A DNA stretch of 64,000 bases from Limosilactobacillus secaliphilus (GTDB lineage Bacteria > Bacillota > Bacilli > Lactobacillales > Lactobacillaceae), in contig NZ_JQBW01000010.1 in assembly GCF_001437055.1 (NCBI RefSeq), positions 124,001 to 188,000 of the forward strand. The letters run 5' to 3'. Below the pieces are notes generated by a model. It searched no databases. It was not told the origin of the DNA and worked only from the letters and a program-made list of their open reading frames with translations. The translations under genes and the position numbers were made by a program. Each line of letters begins with the position of its first letter. Positions within the stretch are counted from its first letter, which is position 1. This document shows, piece by piece, positions 34,355 through 44,408 of the stretch.

Positions 34355-34897
34355 TTACTTTGCGAATGGCATTCCTAATTGAGCCAACAGTTCGTGAGCT
34401 TCTTCGTCACTTTGAGCAGTGGTGACAATCACAATGTCCAAGCCACGAACACGCTTAACCAGGTCATAATCAATTTCAGGGAAGATTAATTGTTCACGTA
34501 CACCTAAAGTGTAGTTACCACGGCCATCAAATGACTTGTTTGAGACACCGTGGAAGTCACGAACACGTGGCAGTGAAACATTAATCAACTTGTCTAAGAA
34601 TTCGTACATCCGAGTACCACGCAGGGTAACCTTAGCACCAATCTTCATACCTTCACGAAGACGGAAGCCGGCGATTGACTTCTTGGCCTTAGTAACCAAT
34701 GGCTTTTGACCAGAAATCAAACCAAGTTCTTCAACGGCTTCGTCGAGGTTCTTTGAATTGGTAGTAGCATCACCAACACCCATGTTTAGAACGATCTTGT
34801 CGATCTTAGGTGCAGCCATTACTGAAGAGTAGTTGAACTTTTCAATCAAGGATGGGCGAACTTCTTTTTCGTATTTAGCCTTTAAACGGTTTTCCAT
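34355..34897 (-). CDS. rplE: 50S ribosomal protein L5
   Basis: L5 (180 aa from ATG 34897), which binds 5S rRNA and contacts P-site tRNA. Family patterns [11 protein letters not shown] and [17 protein letters not shown] are intact. AAGGAGG precedes ATG 34897; eight upstream codons in frame overlap it. Confidence 0.97.
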   Translation of the reverse strand: MENRLKAKYEKEVRPSLIEKFNYSSVMAAPKIDKIVLNMGVGDATTNSKNLDEAVEELGLISGQKPLVTKAKKSIAGFRLREGMKIGAKVTLRGTRMYEFLDKLINVSLPRVRDFHGVSNKSFDGRGNYTLGVREQLIFPEIDYDLVKRVRGLDIVIVTTAQSDEEAHELLAQLGMPFAK

Positions 34898-34926
34898 GAG
34901 TAATGTTTTCCTCCTTTCCACAGTGA

Positions 34927-35235
34927 TTAGTCAATTTGCTTGCCGGATTTCTTAGCAACCCGAACCTTCTTGCCATCAACAACCTTGAAGCTAACCTTGG
35001 TTGGTTCATTGGTTGATGGGTCGATCAGCATAACGTTAGAAGCCTGAATTGGTGCTTCAGCATCAACGATACCGCCATTAGGGTTAGCATTGTTAGGCTT
35101 CTGGTGTTTCTTAATCTTGTTGATTCCTTCAACGATTACACGGTTTTGCTTGGCAAAGGTCTTCTTGATAGTTCCTTCTTTACCCTTGTCCTTACCGGTA
35201 ATGACGCGAACCTTGTCACCTGTCTTTAAAAACAT
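34927..35235 (-). CDS. rplX: 50S ribosomal protein L24
   Basis: L24 (102 aa from ATG 35235), an assembly initiator with a KOW motif ([18 protein letters not shown]). An in-frame GTG at 35247 is inside the AAGGAGGTG ribosome binding site. Confidence 0.97.
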   Translation of the reverse strand: MFLKTGDKVRVITGKDKGKEGTIKKTFAKQNRVIVEGINKIKKHQKPNNANPNGGIVDAEAPIQASNVMLIDPSTNEPTKVSFKVVDGKKVRVAKKSGKQID

Positions 35236-35266
35236 GTGCGTGTGCACCTCCTTATTTTCGGTATCC

Positions 35267-35635
35267 TTACAGAACTTCTGGGGCCAGAGAAACGATCTTC
35301 ATGAAGTCGTCTCCACGTAACTCACGAGCGATTGGGCCAAAAATACGGGTACCCTTTGGGCTCTTATCATTGTTGATCAGAACTGCGGCGTTTTCGTCAA
35401 ACTTGATGTAAGAACCATCCTTACGGTGCAGACCATGCTTAGTCCGTACGACAACGGCCTTTACAACGTCACCCTTTTTGACAACGCCACCTGGTGTTGC
35501 TTGTTTTACAGTAGCAACAATAATGTCACCAATATTACCGGTCTTTACTCGGGAACCGCCTAAAATCTTGATTACCAAGAGTTCACGGGCGCCTGAGTTA
35601 TCAGCGACCTTCAACCGACTTTCTTGTTGAATCAC
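35267..35635 (-). CDS. rplN: 50S ribosomal protein L14
   Basis: L14 (122 aa) from a GTG start, opening [19 protein letters not shown], the L14 signature, and ending [11 protein letters not shown]. It forms bridges to the small subunit and is the RsfS docking site. Confidence 0.98.
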   Translation of the reverse strand: MIQQESRLKVADNSGARELLVIKILGGSRVKTGNIGDIIVATVKQATPGGVVKKGDVVKAVVVRTKHGLHRKDGSYIKFDENAAVLINNDKSPKGTRIFGPIARELRGDDFMKIVSLAPEVL

Positions 35636-35696
35636 GGTTAGTGTCCTCCTTCCGCTATTAAATAAGTTAGAATACGAATTTCATGATCTAATCGGC

Positions 35697-35963
35697 TTAC
35701 AGCTTAACAGCCTTCTTGACGATCTTAACTAAACGGAAACGCTTCTTTGCAGAAAGCGGCCGCGTTTCCATAATCTGAACAGTGTCGCCAGTGTGCGCTT
35801 CGTTGTTTTCGTCATGAACATAGAACTTCTTCGAGTACTTTACCCGCTTACCGTAAATCGGTGCAGGTTTGTAAGTGTCAACAGATACAACGATCGTCTT
35901 GTCCATCTTGTCGGAAACCACGTTGCCACGGTAAACCTTGCGTGAATTACGTTCGTCACTCAT
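35697..35963 (-). CDS. rpsQ: 30S ribosomal protein S17
   Basis: S17 (88 aa), a primary rRNA binder with an OB fold. It reads [21 protein letters not shown] and has the [13 protein letters not shown] signature. Confidence 0.97.
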   Translation of the reverse strand: MSDERNSRKVYRGNVVSDKMDKTIVVSVDTYKPAPIYGKRVKYSKKFYVHDENNEAHTGDTVQIMETRPLSAKKRFRLVKIVKKAVKL

Positions 35964-35988
35964 GCGCTAATCCTCCTTTTCGTATTCT

Positions 35989-36195
35989 TTACTTGTTTAA
36001 TTCTTGTTGGCGAAGAACTGTCTTAACCCGTGCAATGTTCTTGCGAACGTCTTTAAGGCTTGCAGTGTTTTCCAACTGGCCGGTTGCTAATTGGAAACGT
36101 AAGTTAAACAATTGTTCCTTCAATTCCTTCTCACGGCTAAGCAATTGATCAGTGGTTAACCCATTCAGTTCTTGTACGTAATCTTTACTCTTCAT
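35989..36195 (-). CDS. rpmC: 50S ribosomal protein L29
   Basis: L29 (68 aa from ATG 36195), at the tunnel exit near the signal recognition and trigger factor docking site. It contains [22 protein letters not shown]. Its start overlaps the end of rplP by 11 bases; AGGTGGA gives the ribosome binding site. Confidence 0.96.
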   Translation of the reverse strand: MKSKDYVQELNGLTTDQLLSREKELKEQLFNLRFQLATGQLENTASLKDVRKNIARVKTVLRQQELNK

Positions 36196-36619
36196 GAGAT
36201 TGTCCACCTACTTCCTCACGTTTGATAATCTTGGTGCGAACTGGCATCTTGGTACCGGCAAGGCGAAGAGCTTCATGTGCAACTTCTTCAGGAACACCTG
36301 CAACTTCAAACAGAACCTTACCGCGCTTTACAGGTGCAACCCAACCTTCAGGAGCACCCTTACCATTACCCATACGAACACCAACACCTTTGCTAGTGTA
36401 AGACAGGTGCGGGAAGATCTTGATCCATACTTTACCACCACGCCGCATGTGACGAGTGATCGCAATACGACCAGCTTCAATTTGCCGGTTGGTGATCCAG
36501 TGAGAATCAAGTGCTTGCAGTCCGTAGTCACCAAAAGTGACGGTCTTGCCACCCTTAGCTTCACCACGTAAGTGACCACGTTGAACCTTACGGTGTTTTA
36601 CTCGCTTTGGTACTAGCAT
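36185..36619 (-). CDS. rplP: 50S ribosomal protein L16
   Basis: L16 (144 aa), which organises the A-site side of the peptidyl transferase centre. It opens [15 protein letters not shown] and has [16 protein letters not shown] and [16 protein letters not shown]. Confidence 0.98.
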   Translation of the reverse strand: MLVPKRVKHRKVQRGHLRGEAKGGKTVTFGDYGLQALDSHWITNRQIEAGRIAITRHMRRGGKVWIKIFPHLSYTSKGVGVRMGNGKGAPEGWVAPVKRGKVLFEVAGVPEEVAHEALRLAGTKMPVRTKIIKREEVGGQSHEE

Positions 36620-36622
36620 GTT

Positions 36623-37294
36623 TTACTTCCCTCCTTTAGTATTGTTCTGGCTTTCGCCCTTCTTTGTTGGCAGAATTTCACCACGGTAGATCCAGGTCTT
36701 AATACCTAAAGCACCGTAAGTAGTCCGTGCTTCATCCCATGAGTAGTCGATGTCCGCACGCAGAGTATGCAACGGAACAGTACCATCAGAGTATGATTCA
36801 ACACGAGACATGTCTGCACCATTCAGACGCCCGGCAACCTGGATCTTAACACCCTTGGCACCTGCACGCATAACACGCTGCATAGCACCACGCATAGCAC
36901 GACGGAATGCAATCCGGTTTTCCAGTTGTTGTGCAACATTTTCACCAACCAGGTGTGCATCTAAGTCAGGCTTCTTGATTTCCACAACGTTAATGTGGAC
37001 ACGCTTGCCAGTTAATTTGTTCAATTCAAGACGAAGTGCTTCAACTTCTGAACCACCTTTACCGATTACCATCCCAGGACGAGCGGTATGGATTGAAACG
37101 TTGACACGATTTGCGGCACGTTCAATTTCGATGGTTGAAACAGAGGCATCAGCAAGTCGCTTTTCGATGTAAGCACGGATCCGAAGGTCTTCGTTCAGGT
37201 ATTCGGCATAGTGTGCCTTGTCGGCGTACCACTTAGCACTCCATGGACGAATGACACCAACACGGAATCCATTAGGATTAATCTTTTGACCCAC
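36623..37294 (-). CDS. rpsC: 30S ribosomal protein S3
   Basis: S3 (223 aa) from GTG 37294, at the mRNA entry tunnel. It starts [12 protein letters not shown], has a KH domain with GKGG ([13 protein letters not shown]) and the C-terminal [17 protein letters not shown] region. Confidence 0.98.
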   Translation of the reverse strand: MGQKINPNGFRVGVIRPWSAKWYADKAHYAEYLNEDLRIRAYIEKRLADASVSTIEIERAANRVNVSIHTARPGMVIGKGGSEVEALRLELNKLTGKRVHINVVEIKKPDLDAHLVGENVAQQLENRIAFRRAMRGAMQRVMRAGAKGVKIQVAGRLNGADMSRVESYSDGTVPLHTLRADIDYSWDEARTTYGALGIKTWIYRGEILPTKKGESQNNTKGGK

Positions 37295-37306
37295 TATTCA
37301 TTCCTC

Positions 37307-37654
37307 CTATTTTTCTGTAACAACCACTGTGATGTGACTGGTCCGCTTGTTGATTGGAGAACTCGAACCCTTAGCACGAGGACGGAACCGCTTCAGGGTT
37401 GGGCCTTCGTTAGCAAAGCATTCTGAAACAACCAATGAAGCACGATCCAAATCAAAGTTGTTCTCAGCGTTTGCGACAGCAGATTTTAAAACTTTTTCGA
37501 CATCTGAAGCTGCACCATTAGGAGTGAACTTCAGAATAGCAAATGCTTCAGCAACGCTCTTGTTCCGGATAGTGTCCAGCACTAAGCGAACCTTCCGGGA
37601 TGATACACGGACCATCTTGGCAGTTGCCTTAGCTGAAGTAACGTTTTCAGCCAT
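37307..37654 (-). CDS. rplV: 50S ribosomal protein L22
   Basis: L22 (115 aa), whose long loop lines the peptide tunnel and is a macrolide-resistance site. It reads [16 protein letters not shown] and ends [21 protein letters not shown]. Confidence 0.98.
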   Translation of the reverse strand: MAENVTSAKATAKMVRVSSRKVRLVLDTIRNKSVAEAFAILKFTPNGAASDVEKVLKSAVANAENNFDLDRASLVVSECFANEGPTLKRFRPRAKGSSSPINKRTSHITVVVTEK

Positions 37655-37673
37655 TATTCAATTCCCTCCTTAA

Positions 37674-37955
37674 TTATTTAGCCTTAGTTGCCTTGTCATC
37701 CTTAGCGTGACCATGGAAAGTCCGAGTTGGCACGAATTCACCAAGCTTGTGACCTACCATATCTTCTTGGATGTAAACTGGTACGTGCTTCCGACCATCA
37801 TAAACGGCGAAAGTGTAACCAATGAAACTTGGGAAGATAGTGGAACGACGTGACCAGGTCTTGATAACGGTCTTCTTGTCGTTACCTTCTTGGGCCTTAA
37901 CCTTCTTCAGTAATGAAGCGTCTGCAAAAGGTCCCTTTTTCAAACTACGAGCCAT
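37674..37955 (-). CDS. rpsS: 30S ribosomal protein S19
   Basis: S19 (93 aa), in the head of the small subunit. It opens [18 protein letters not shown] and has the signature [17 protein letters not shown]. Confidence 0.98.
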   Translation of the reverse strand: MARSLKKGPFADASLLKKVKAQEGNDKKTVIKTWSRRSTIFPSFIGYTFAVYDGRKHVPVYIQEDMVGHKLGEFVPTRTFHGHAKDDKATKAK

Positions 37956-37995
37956 TAATGTACCTCCTCTCGGGTATAACTATTGATTTTTTTAA

Positions 37996-38841
37996 TTAAC
38001 GAGTGTGAGGACCACGCTTGTGATCACGCACAATGAACTTGTTGGAACGAGCCTTGTGTGAACGAGTCTTCTTACCAACAGTCTTCTTGCCCCATGGAGA
38101 TAATGGTGATGGAAGACCAACAGGTTGCTTACCTTCACCACCACCATGAGGGTGGTCGTTAGGGTTCATAACAGAACCACGAACGTGTGGACGTTGACCA
38201 GCGTAACGGGTACGACCAGCCTTACCCTTAACTAACAGGGCACGTTCTTCGTTACCGATAGAACCAACAGTTGCCCGACAGGTTGCAAGCACCATCCGAA
38301 CTTCACCAGATGACAGGCGAACCAGGACGTACTTTTCTTCCTTACCTAACAGTTGAGCTGAAGTACCAGCAGAACGGGTCAATTGACCACCCTTGCCTGG
38401 CTTCAATTCAATGTTGTGAATAACAGTACCAACTGGAATGTTCTTCAGTGGCAGAGCATTACCAACTTTGATATCTGCGTCTGGGCCAGATTGAACGGTC
38501 ATACCAACCTTTAAGCCCTTAGGTGCAAGGATGTATGACTTAACACCGTCAGCGTAAACCAGTAAAGCAATGTTAGCAGTACGGTTAGGATCGTATTCGA
38601 TAGCCTTAACAGTTGCTGGAACATTGTCCTTGTTCCGCTTGAAGTCGATAATCCGGTATTGACGCTTAGTACCACCACCACGGTGACGAACAGTCATTTT
38701 ACCTTGGCTGTTACGGCCAGCGGTGTGCTTCAATGGAGCCAGTAAGGACTTTTCCGGCTTCGTCTTCGTGATAGCTTCGAAGTCGTAGCCGTTCATGTTA
38801 CGGCGTCCATTAGTGGTACCTTTGTATTTGCGAATTCCCAC
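37996..38841 (-). CDS. rplB: 50S ribosomal protein L2
   Basis: L2 (281 aa) from GTG 38841, essential for subunit joining and peptidyl transfer. It has [16 protein letters not shown] and the universally conserved [15 protein letters not shown] with the functional histidine. Confidence 0.98.
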   Translation of the reverse strand: MGIRKYKGTTNGRRNMNGYDFEAITKTKPEKSLLAPLKHTAGRNSQGKMTVRHRGGGTKRQYRIIDFKRNKDNVPATVKAIEYDPNRTANIALLVYADGVKSYILAPKGLKVGMTVQSGPDADIKVGNALPLKNIPVGTVIHNIELKPGKGGQLTRSAGTSAQLLGKEEKYVLVRLSSGEVRMVLATCRATVGSIGNEERALLVKGKAGRTRYAGQRPHVRGSVMNPNDHPHGGGEGKQPVGLPSPLSPWGKKTVGKKTRSHKARSNKFIVRDHKRGPHTR

Positions 38842-38866
38842 TTTTGTTTCCTCCTAACTTTAAAGT

Positions 38867-39163
38867 TTATTTGTTGTTGTCATCACTGAACAACTTGATT
38901 TCGTCGGAGTCAGCAGAAAGCTGGACAATAGCCTTACGACGGCGCTTAGTGTAACCAACGTAACGACCTTGACGCTTTTGCTTACCCTTAATGTTCATGA
39001 TGTTAACCTTGACCACCTTAACACCGAAGATTTCTTCAACGGCGTTCTTAACTTGGGTCTTGGTTGCGCGTAAATCAACATCGAACGTGTAACGCTTGCT
39101 GTCCATCGCTGCAGTAGATGCCTCAGTGATGACAGGACGTAAAATGATGTCGCGTGCTTCCAT
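38867..39163 (-). CDS. rplW: 50S ribosomal protein L23
   Basis: L23 (98 aa), the trigger factor and SRP docking protein at the tunnel exit. It reads [10 protein letters not shown] and [18 protein letters not shown]. It overlaps the rplD stop by one base. Confidence 0.97.
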   Translation of the reverse strand: MEARDIILRPVITEASTAAMDSKRYTFDVDLRATKTQVKNAVEEIFGVKVVKVNIMNIKGKQKRQGRYVGYTKRRRKAIVQLSADSDEIKLFSDDNNK

Positions 39164-39786
39164 TATCCGAGCACCTCCTCTACTTGAGAAAGAGCTGACT
39201 TGGTAATGACGATCTTCTGTGCATCAACGACGTTTAAGATGTTGACACCGTTTGGAGTAACTACAGTCGTGTTTGCTAAGTTGCGAGCAGACAATGCAGC
39301 ATTCTTGTCATCGTCAGTTACCACGATCAACACTTTTTCGTTGACCTTCAAGTTGTTCAAAACACCAGCAAATTCCTTGGTCTTTGGAGCATCAAAACTG
39401 ATGTTGTCAACAACCACGAAGCTCTTGTCAGCAACCTTTTGTGAAAGAGCTGACTTAATAGCTAATTGACGAACCTTGCGTGGCAGACGGTAATTGTAGG
39501 AACGTGGATTTGGTCCGAAGACGATCCCACCACCACGGAATTGTGGAGCACGGATAGAACCTTGACGAGCACGGCCAGTACCCTTTTGACGCCATGGCTT
39601 CTTGCCACCGCCGGAAACAGCGGAACGGTTCTTAACTGCGTGAGTACCTTGGCGAAGTGAAGCACGTTGACGAATAATGGCTTCGTATTCAGCGTTTTCG
39701 TTGGCTTCAACACCGAAGATAGCATCGTTCAGATCGATAGTGCCGTTTTGGCTGCCATCTTGTTTAAATAATGCGACGCTTGTCAT
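39163..39786 (-). CDS. rplD: 50S ribosomal protein L4
   Basis: L4 (207 aa), whose loop reaches the tunnel constriction ([19 protein letters not shown]). In E. coli it represses the S10 operon. A leader that could be used for such control precedes rpsJ here (40830-40931). Confidence 0.98.
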   Translation of the reverse strand: MTSVALFKQDGSQNGTIDLNDAIFGVEANENAEYEAIIRQRASLRQGTHAVKNRSAVSGGGKKPWRQKGTGRARQGSIRAPQFRGGGIVFGPNPRSYNYRLPRKVRQLAIKSALSQKVADKSFVVVDNISFDAPKTKEFAGVLNNLKVNEKVLIVVTDDDKNAALSARNLANTTVVTPNGVNILNVVDAQKIVITKSALSQVEEVLG

Positions 39787-39805
39787 GTTTTACTTCCTCC
39801 TTTCT

Positions 39806-40468
39806 TTATTTGTTGTGTTGTTTGCTAAGACTCTTCTTGGTGTTAGCCTTAACAGAATTCTTGATCTTAACAAAGGACTTGTTTGCACCAGGTACATTAC
39901 CCTTGATCAACAGAACGTTGTTGTCAGTGTCTACCCGTACAACTTGCAGGTGCTGCATGGTACGAGTGTTGCCACCCATACGTCCTGGAAGTGGCTTGCC
40001 CTTGAAGACGTGGTTAATGATGGCACCCAGAGAACCTGGACGACGGTGATAACGAGAACCGTGTGCCATAGGACCACGAGATTGGTTGTCCTTGTGGATG
40101 TTACCTTGGAAACCATGACCTTTGGTGATACCAGTTACATCAACTGTTTCACCTTCAGTGAAGATATCCGCTTTAACTTCGTCTCCAACTTTAATGTCGT
40201 CTCCTAATTCAGCATCGCGGATTTCACCGATGAAGCGCTTAGGAGCCGTCTTTGCTTTTGCTGCATGACCTTGTTCAGGCTTGTTGCTCAAGAATTCGCG
40301 CTTGTCTTCGTAGCCAAGCTGAACGGCATTGTAACCATCGTTTTCAACGGTCTTAATCTGCATAACCACGTTTGGGGTTACATCGATTACAGTAACTGGA
40401 ACCAGTTCGCCGTTGTCAGTGAAGACTTGAGTCATACCGACTTTTTTACCTAAGATTCCTTTGGTCAT
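39806..40468 (-). CDS. rplC: 50S ribosomal protein L3
   Basis: L3 (220 aa), an assembly initiator near the peptidyl transferase centre. It opens [16 protein letters not shown] and has the signature [23 protein letters not shown]-type loop with GRMGG. Confidence 0.98.
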   Translation of the reverse strand: MTKGILGKKVGMTQVFTDNGELVPVTVIDVTPNVVMQIKTVENDGYNAVQLGYEDKREFLSNKPEQGHAAKAKTAPKRFIGEIRDAELGDDIKVGDEVKADIFTEGETVDVTGITKGHGFQGNIHKDNQSRGPMAHGSRYHRRPGSLGAIINHVFKGKPLPGRMGGNTRTMQHLQVVRVDTDNNVLLIKGNVPGANKSFVKIKNSVKANTKKSLSKQHNK

Positions 40469-40506
40469 GAGTACACCTCCAATTTAATTTGATTTTTTAT
40501 AGTAGA

Positions 40507-40815
40507 TTAAAGCTTAATTTCAATGTCAACACCAGATGGCAGGTCAAGCTTGATTAATGAGTCAACCGTCTTTGGCGTAGGATCAACAATATCGATCAAA
40601 CGCTTGTGAGTGCGCATTTCGAATTGTTCCCGTGACTTCTTGAACTTGTGTGGTGAACGGATAACCGTGTACAAAGTACGTTCAGTTGGTAACGGGATTG
40701 GGCCTGAAATCTGAGCACCGGTACGCTTTGCAGTTTCAACAATCTTGTCTGCTGATTCGTCCAAAACGCGGTGTTCGTAAGCCTTTAAACGAATACGAAT
40801 CTTTTGTTTTGCCAT
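40507..40815 (-). CDS. rpsJ: 30S ribosomal protein S10
   Basis: S10 (102 aa), also the NusE partner of NusB in antitermination. It starts [19 protein letters not shown] and has [19 protein letters not shown]. First gene of the 18-kb superoperon, preceded by a long leader and the promoter at 40938-40966. Confidence 0.98.
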   Translation of the reverse strand: MAKQKIRIRLKAYEHRVLDESADKIVETAKRTGAQISGPIPLPTERTLYTVIRSPHKFKKSREQFEMRTHKRLIDIVDPTPKTVDSLIKLDLPSGVDIEIKL

Positions 40816-40829
40816 TGTATTCCCTCCTT

Positions 40830-40931
40830 CGTCGAATTTAAAATTTGACTAGCTCCATGGAAATTACCGCCACATCCTGTGGCAAAGCGGCCGGGTGTGT
40901 CGCAACCTTCCACTTCAACGCCTCATGCCCA
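40830..40931 (-). promoter_or_regulatory. structured 5' leader of the S10 operon
   Basis: About 100 transcribed bases before rpsJ. A GCCACA-GGA-TGTGGC hairpin (40868-40882, minus strand) competes with a CCGC/GCGG pairing that shares bases with it (40866-40869 with 40886-40889). This looks like an alternative-structure leader, possibly for ribosomal protein feedback; the binding protein cannot be named from sequence. Confidence 0.45.
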
Positions 40932-40937
40932 AGTCAG

Positions 40938-40966
40938 ATGATAGGGGCATACTTATCCCCTGTCAA
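40938..40966 (-). promoter_or_regulatory. main promoter of the S10-spc-alpha superoperon
   Basis: Minus strand TTGACA (40961-40966), exactly 17 bases, TATCAT (40938-40943). Perfect -35. The spacer begins GGGG and ends CCCC. Confidence 0.85.
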
Positions 40967-41187
40967 AATTCAAGCACTTAACTATCATACATAAGAATTG
41001 CCTTCGCTTCAAGGGTTTTATGGGATTTATTTCAATGTATCGCTTACATTTTGATTACAAAAAATAATTGCATTTTTTTATTCAGCAAAAACTTTGGTAA
41101 TTTCTTTTTATTTGCTAGATCCGCCACTATTTTAATGAAGAAATCGGCAAATAACTAGTAAAAGCTAACCACAACGAAAACAAAAAA
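40967..41187. other. gene-free spacer between S10 promoter and PTS EIIC terminator
   Basis: About 220 AT-rich bases. No open frame with a ribosome binding site is seen. A cre-like TGTAAGCGATACA near 41036-41048 is one base short of the consensus length. Confidence 0.6.
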
Positions 41188-41217
41188 GTACCAGCAGCTC
41201 ACTGCTTCTGCTGGTAC
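41188..41217 (-). terminator. terminator of the PTS EIIB-EIIA-EIIC operon
   Basis: Perfect 10-bp stem GTACCAGCAG / CTGCTGGTAC, loop of 10, followed on the minus strand by TTTTTTG. Confidence 0.88.
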
Positions 41218-41271
41218 CTAGTTTGATTTCTTGGATCAATTACTTGCTATTATTTTGAAATTATTTTGCAA

Positions 41272-42633
41272 TTACTTTTGCTCAGCGGCCACCTTCTTAG
41301 CATGTTCATCGTTGTAAAGCTTGTTGTCGTAAGCCTTCATAAATGGATACCAGATCACAAAGGCCAAGACAACGTTGATGACAGCCAGGATTGCGGCCTT
41401 CCAGTCACCACCAGTACCAATGAAGGCACCGGCACCAACTGGTGATGGCCATGGCATTTGGGCAATGATTTTATGAACAATATCAAATTTGATGGCGAAG
41501 TAAGTCGTCGAAGCCGTGACCATTGGTGCAAAGATAAATGGAATCAACAGATACGGGTTATAAACAATTGGCGCACCAAAGATGATTGGTTCGTTGATGT
41601 TGAAGAATGCTGGAACAAGTGCGGTCCGAGACAGAACCTTTAGTTGTGAAGAACGAGCCCGTAAAGTCATCCAAATGACAATCCCTAGCGTTGCACCAGA
41701 ACCACCGATGATAACGAACATGTTGTTGAATTCACCGGCAAAGATGTGGTGTGCACCTTTGAAGTTTTCAGCGAAATTGTTCATCAGGATTGGGTTGATG
41801 AAGGCTGAAACGATGTTGGCACCATGAATTCCCATGAACCAGAGGCCGTGGATGGTAAATTCGATGACCAGGATCCCTAGCCAAGTATCGGTCAAGTTGC
41901 CGACAAATGAGAATGGTAAGGAGATGACATCAAAGACATCCGTGCCACAGGCAATCAGGACGCCTTCCAAAATCATGACCACAAAGCCAATTAAGAAGCC
42001 TGGAATCAAAGCCGTAAAGGCGGCTGCAACCCCAGCTGGCACTTCCTTAGGCATCTTGATGACCCAATTCTTCTTGACGGCTAATTCGTAGATCTTGACG
42101 GCAATGACCGCCATGATGATCCCAACGAAGATCCCGCCAGTACCTAGCCGATCCAGGCCTGAGTCGGTGATGTGGAAGCCGCGCATAACGTGGGTCCCAT
42201 CCGTCAGCTTAGTGTTCAAAGCGACCATCTTACCATGCTTGGTCACAATCTGGATGAGGGTCATGAAGAAGGCGAAGACGGACAGCAGCGCACCGTTGAT
42301 TGGTGACATGTTGACCTTGTCTTCGGTCGAAATAATCCGTGTGTATTCATACCCCAATACAATGTTGAAGTACAAAGCCAGCGCACCCATCGTTGCATAG
42401 TTAACGCTCATGTACAGTGGCGTAATCTTAACAAAGGTTGCGTTCCAGAAACTAGCAGTAGCCGGAAATGCCATTGGAATAACATTCAGGACTAACATCA
42501 TCGACCCGACAATCGTAAACGGAATTGATGCTAACCCAGCCGCCATGATCGCACGAACAAAGCGGAAATTGGCCATCTTTCCCATTGGGCCGAGCAAGTG
42601 CTCATTGAGCCAATTATCAAATTTATTCCCCAT
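41272..42633 (-). CDS. PTS lactose/cellobiose-family EIIC component
   Basis: Membrane sugar channel (453 aa, about 10 helices) of the Lac/cellobiose PTS family. The substrate-site motif FFNINEPIIFGAPIVYNP is intact, as is GIHGANI. It should import and phosphorylate a beta-glucoside such as cellobiose together with the EIIB and EIIA encoded just upstream. The separately transcribed GH1 6-phospho-beta-glucosidase at 44906-46351 is the likely intracellular partner. Confidence 0.93.
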   Translation of the reverse strand: MGNKFDNWLNEHLLGPMGKMANFRFVRAIMAAGLASIPFTIVGSMMLVLNVIPMAFPATASFWNATFVKITPLYMSVNYATMGALALYFNIVLGYEYTRIISTEDKVNMSPINGALLSVFAFFMTLIQIVTKHGKMVALNTKLTDGTHVMRGFHITDSGLDRLGTGGIFVGIIMAVIAVKIYELAVKKNWVIKMPKEVPAGVAAAFTALIPGFLIGFVVMILEGVLIACGTDVFDVISLPFSFVGNLTDTWLGILVIEFTIHGLWFMGIHGANIVSAFINPILMNNFAENFKGAHHIFAGEFNNMFVIIGGSGATLGIVIWMTLRARSSQLKVLSRTALVPAFFNINEPIIFGAPIVYNPYLLIPFIFAPMVTASTTYFAIKFDIVHKIIAQMPWPSPVGAGAFIGTGGDWKAAILAVINVVLAFVIWYPFMKAYDNKLYNDEHAKKVAAEQK

Positions 42634-42661
42634 AATTTACAATCTCCCTATTACGAGCTAA

Positions 42662-43060
42662 TTAATCTTGATTAGTGAACTTTTCATAAACATTAATAAT
42701 TTCTTCAGCTAGATCAATATACGTAATGGCAGTCATCAAATGATCTTGGGCATGCACAACTAATAACGTTAATTGCACATGGTTACCGCGTGCCTCTTGT
42801 GTCAGCATTCCTGTCTGTGTATTGTGTGCTTCAACCAAAGCCTCATTAGCTGCTTTGATCTTCTTATGTGCAGTATCGAAGTCGCCCTTCTTAGCCGCTT
42901 CAATTCCTTCTTTAGCAAATGCCCGGGCATTACCAGCATTCATAATCAACGACATCGTTTGCTGCATGGACAACTCATTGGTCTTTTTAGTTTGCTGCGC
43001 TGCGTTGTTCACAATGTCAGCAGTTTTGCTTGCATTTACTTTTGGATCCTTATCCATCAT
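42662..43060 (-). CDS. PTS lactose/cellobiose-family EIIA component
   Basis: Helical EIIA (132 aa from ATG 43060) that passes phosphate from HPr to EIIB. The active-site stretch LLVVHAQDHLMTAI carries the phosphorylated histidine. AAAGGAG lies just before two adjacent ATGs (43060 and 43057), so the exact start is open by one codon. The N-terminal 25 residues are longer than in many homologues. Confidence 0.93.
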   Translation of the reverse strand: MMDKDPKVNASKTADIVNNAAQQTKKTNELSMQQTMSLIMNAGNARAFAKEGIEAAKKGDFDTAHKKIKAANEALVEAHNTQTGMLTQEARGNHVQLTLLVVHAQDHLMTAITYIDLAEEIINVYEKFTNQD

Positions 43061-43086
43061 CAAGTCTCCTTTATTGTGGTCAAAAG

Positions 43087-43404
43087 TTACTTAGCAAGTT
43101 TGAGTCCTTGCTGTAAGACCTTTTCACCATCCATCATTCCATAAGCCTGCATGTCGATTACGGCGACTGGAATTTGCTTATCTGCAACCTTCTTCTTGAA
43201 AGAATCGAGCATGTAACGAACTTGTGGACCAAGCAGAATTACTGACACATCATTTTCTGCCAACTTGTCATCCGCTTCAGCTACTGGGCAGGCAAAGATG
43301 TTAACTTCAACCCCATCCTTCTTCGCTGCATCCTGCATCCGTGCAACGAGCATACTGGTACTCATTCCCGCTGCACAACATAACATCATAGTTTTTTCAG
43401 CCAT
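43087..43404 (-). CDS. PTS lactose/cellobiose-family EIIB component
   Basis: EIIB (105 aa) with the phosphocysteine C10 in CCAAGMSTSMLV, the P-loop of the family. First gene of the EIIB-EIIA-EIIC operon, divergent from a GntR regulator. Confidence 0.94.
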   Translation of the reverse strand: MAEKTMMLCCAAGMSTSMLVARMQDAAKKDGVEVNIFACPVAEADDKLAENDVSVILLGPQVRYMLDSFKKKVADKQIPVAVIDMQAYGMMDGEKVLQQGLKLAK

Positions 43405-43465
43405 ATTAACGCCCCCATGAATTCCATCAGTTATAATGAAATAGTGTAAAAATTCTTGAAATTGA

Positions 43466-43479
43466 TGTAATCGCTTTCA
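43466..43479 (-). promoter_or_regulatory. cre site of the PTS operon
   Basis: Minus strand TGAAAGCGATTACA matches the cre consensus at all 14 positions. A likely promoter follows: TTACAT, 16 bases, TACACT, with the -35 overlapping the cre end. Confidence 0.8.
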
Positions 43480-43500
43480 ACTACATTCTTACTGTAACTC

Positions 43501-43512
43501 ATTGGTACCAAT
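43501..43512. promoter_or_regulatory. ATTGGTACCAAT palindrome, probable GntR operator
   Basis: Perfect 12-bp palindrome in the divergent region, 60 bases before gntR and just upstream of a TATAAT at 43531-43536. A related half-site GTACCATT follows at 43520-43527. Position and symmetry suit autoregulation by the GntR/UTRA protein and control of the PTS operon. Confidence 0.6.
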
Positions 43513-43571
43513 TTTGCAAGTACCATTGAATATAATTCATCGGTTCAAGAAATGCGGAGAAATCAACATTT

Positions 43572-44318
43572 ATGCCAAAATATATGCAAGTTGCACAGCA
43601 AATTACTAATCAAATTTTGCAAAAAGAATTTGTCAAACAACTACCAAGTGAAAATGAATTGATCGAGCAGTATGAGGTCAGCCGGAATACCATCCGCAAC
43701 GCAATCAACGTTTTAGCCAGTCAAGGACTCATCCGGCGGGTTCAAGGTAGCGGCTACTACATCAATCAACACATCCTGCGCTCCACTGATTTGCTCATGA
43801 TGGGAGCCAAAAACGGGATTAAGCCGGAGAAGTTCCGCAAAGACTCCCTAAAAAACGACATCAATTCAAACAGTCGCGTCAACTCCAAGGTGGTCCACCT
43901 TGATGACACCACTGCCAAGGGTGAAGTGGCCGCAATGCTGGAGTGTGACGAAAGCACGCCGATTTACTACTGTGAACGGGTACGGTTTTTGAATGGCAAC
44001 CTCCTTTGTCTGGAAAAGGCCTACTATTTGAAAGAATTCGTGCCGTTCTTAAATGAAGACATTTGTAAAAAATCCATTTTTGACTTCATCAAGAAGCAGT
44101 ACAACATTGAAACGGAATCCGCTGATGACTTCATTAAGCTGGTCACCATTAGCAAAGAGGACGCCAAATTAGTGGACAAAGAAGCTGGAGCACCGGCCAT
44201 TAACATCCGCGAAATTAATTATTTGAAGAACAACCGTCCATTTAACTGCTCGAGTATCAATTACTTCGACGAAAATTTAACTTTCTACTACCATCTCGAC
44301 ACATTAATCAGCCATTAA
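43572..44318 (+). CDS. GntR-family (HutC/UTRA) transcriptional regulator
   Basis: Regulator (248 aa) with an N-terminal winged HTH (LPSENELIEQYEVSRNTIRNAINVLASQGLIRRVQGSGYYI) at about 20-70 and a C-terminal UTRA effector domain from about 90. HutC/UTRA members bind phosphosugars or related ligands. Divergent from the PTS operon, so it probably represses it until the phosphorylated beta-glucoside appears. Confidence 0.9.
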   Translation: MPKYMQVAQQITNQILQKEFVKQLPSENELIEQYEVSRNTIRNAINVLASQGLIRRVQGSGYYINQHILRSTDLLMMGAKNGIKPEKFRKDSLKNDINSNSRVNSKVVHLDDTTAKGEVAAMLECDESTPIYYCERVRFLNGNLLCLEKAYYLKEFVPFLNEDICKKSIFDFIKKQYNIETESADDFIKLVTISKEDAKLVDKEAGAPAINIREINYLKNNRPFNCSSINYFDENLTFYYHLDTLISH

Positions 44319-44327
44319 GATCACCAC

Positions 44328-44372
44328 AAAAAAATTCGGTGAGTTTTCAAATTGAAAGCTCACCGATTTTTT
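44328..44372. terminator. bidirectional terminator after gntR
   Basis: AAAAAATTCGGTGAG-TTTTCAA / TTGAAA-GCTCACCGATTTTTT, a long stem with small mismatches and T-runs on both sides; it also faces the end of the small membrane protein gene. Confidence 0.85.
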
Positions 44373-44408
44373 GTTTTAGTACTTAAATATCAACCCTAGT
44401 TCGACAGG

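Noticed and set aside
41036-41048. cre-like TGTAAGCGATACA near the S10 promoter
   Set aside because: One base short of the consensus and more than 70 bases from the S10 promoter.
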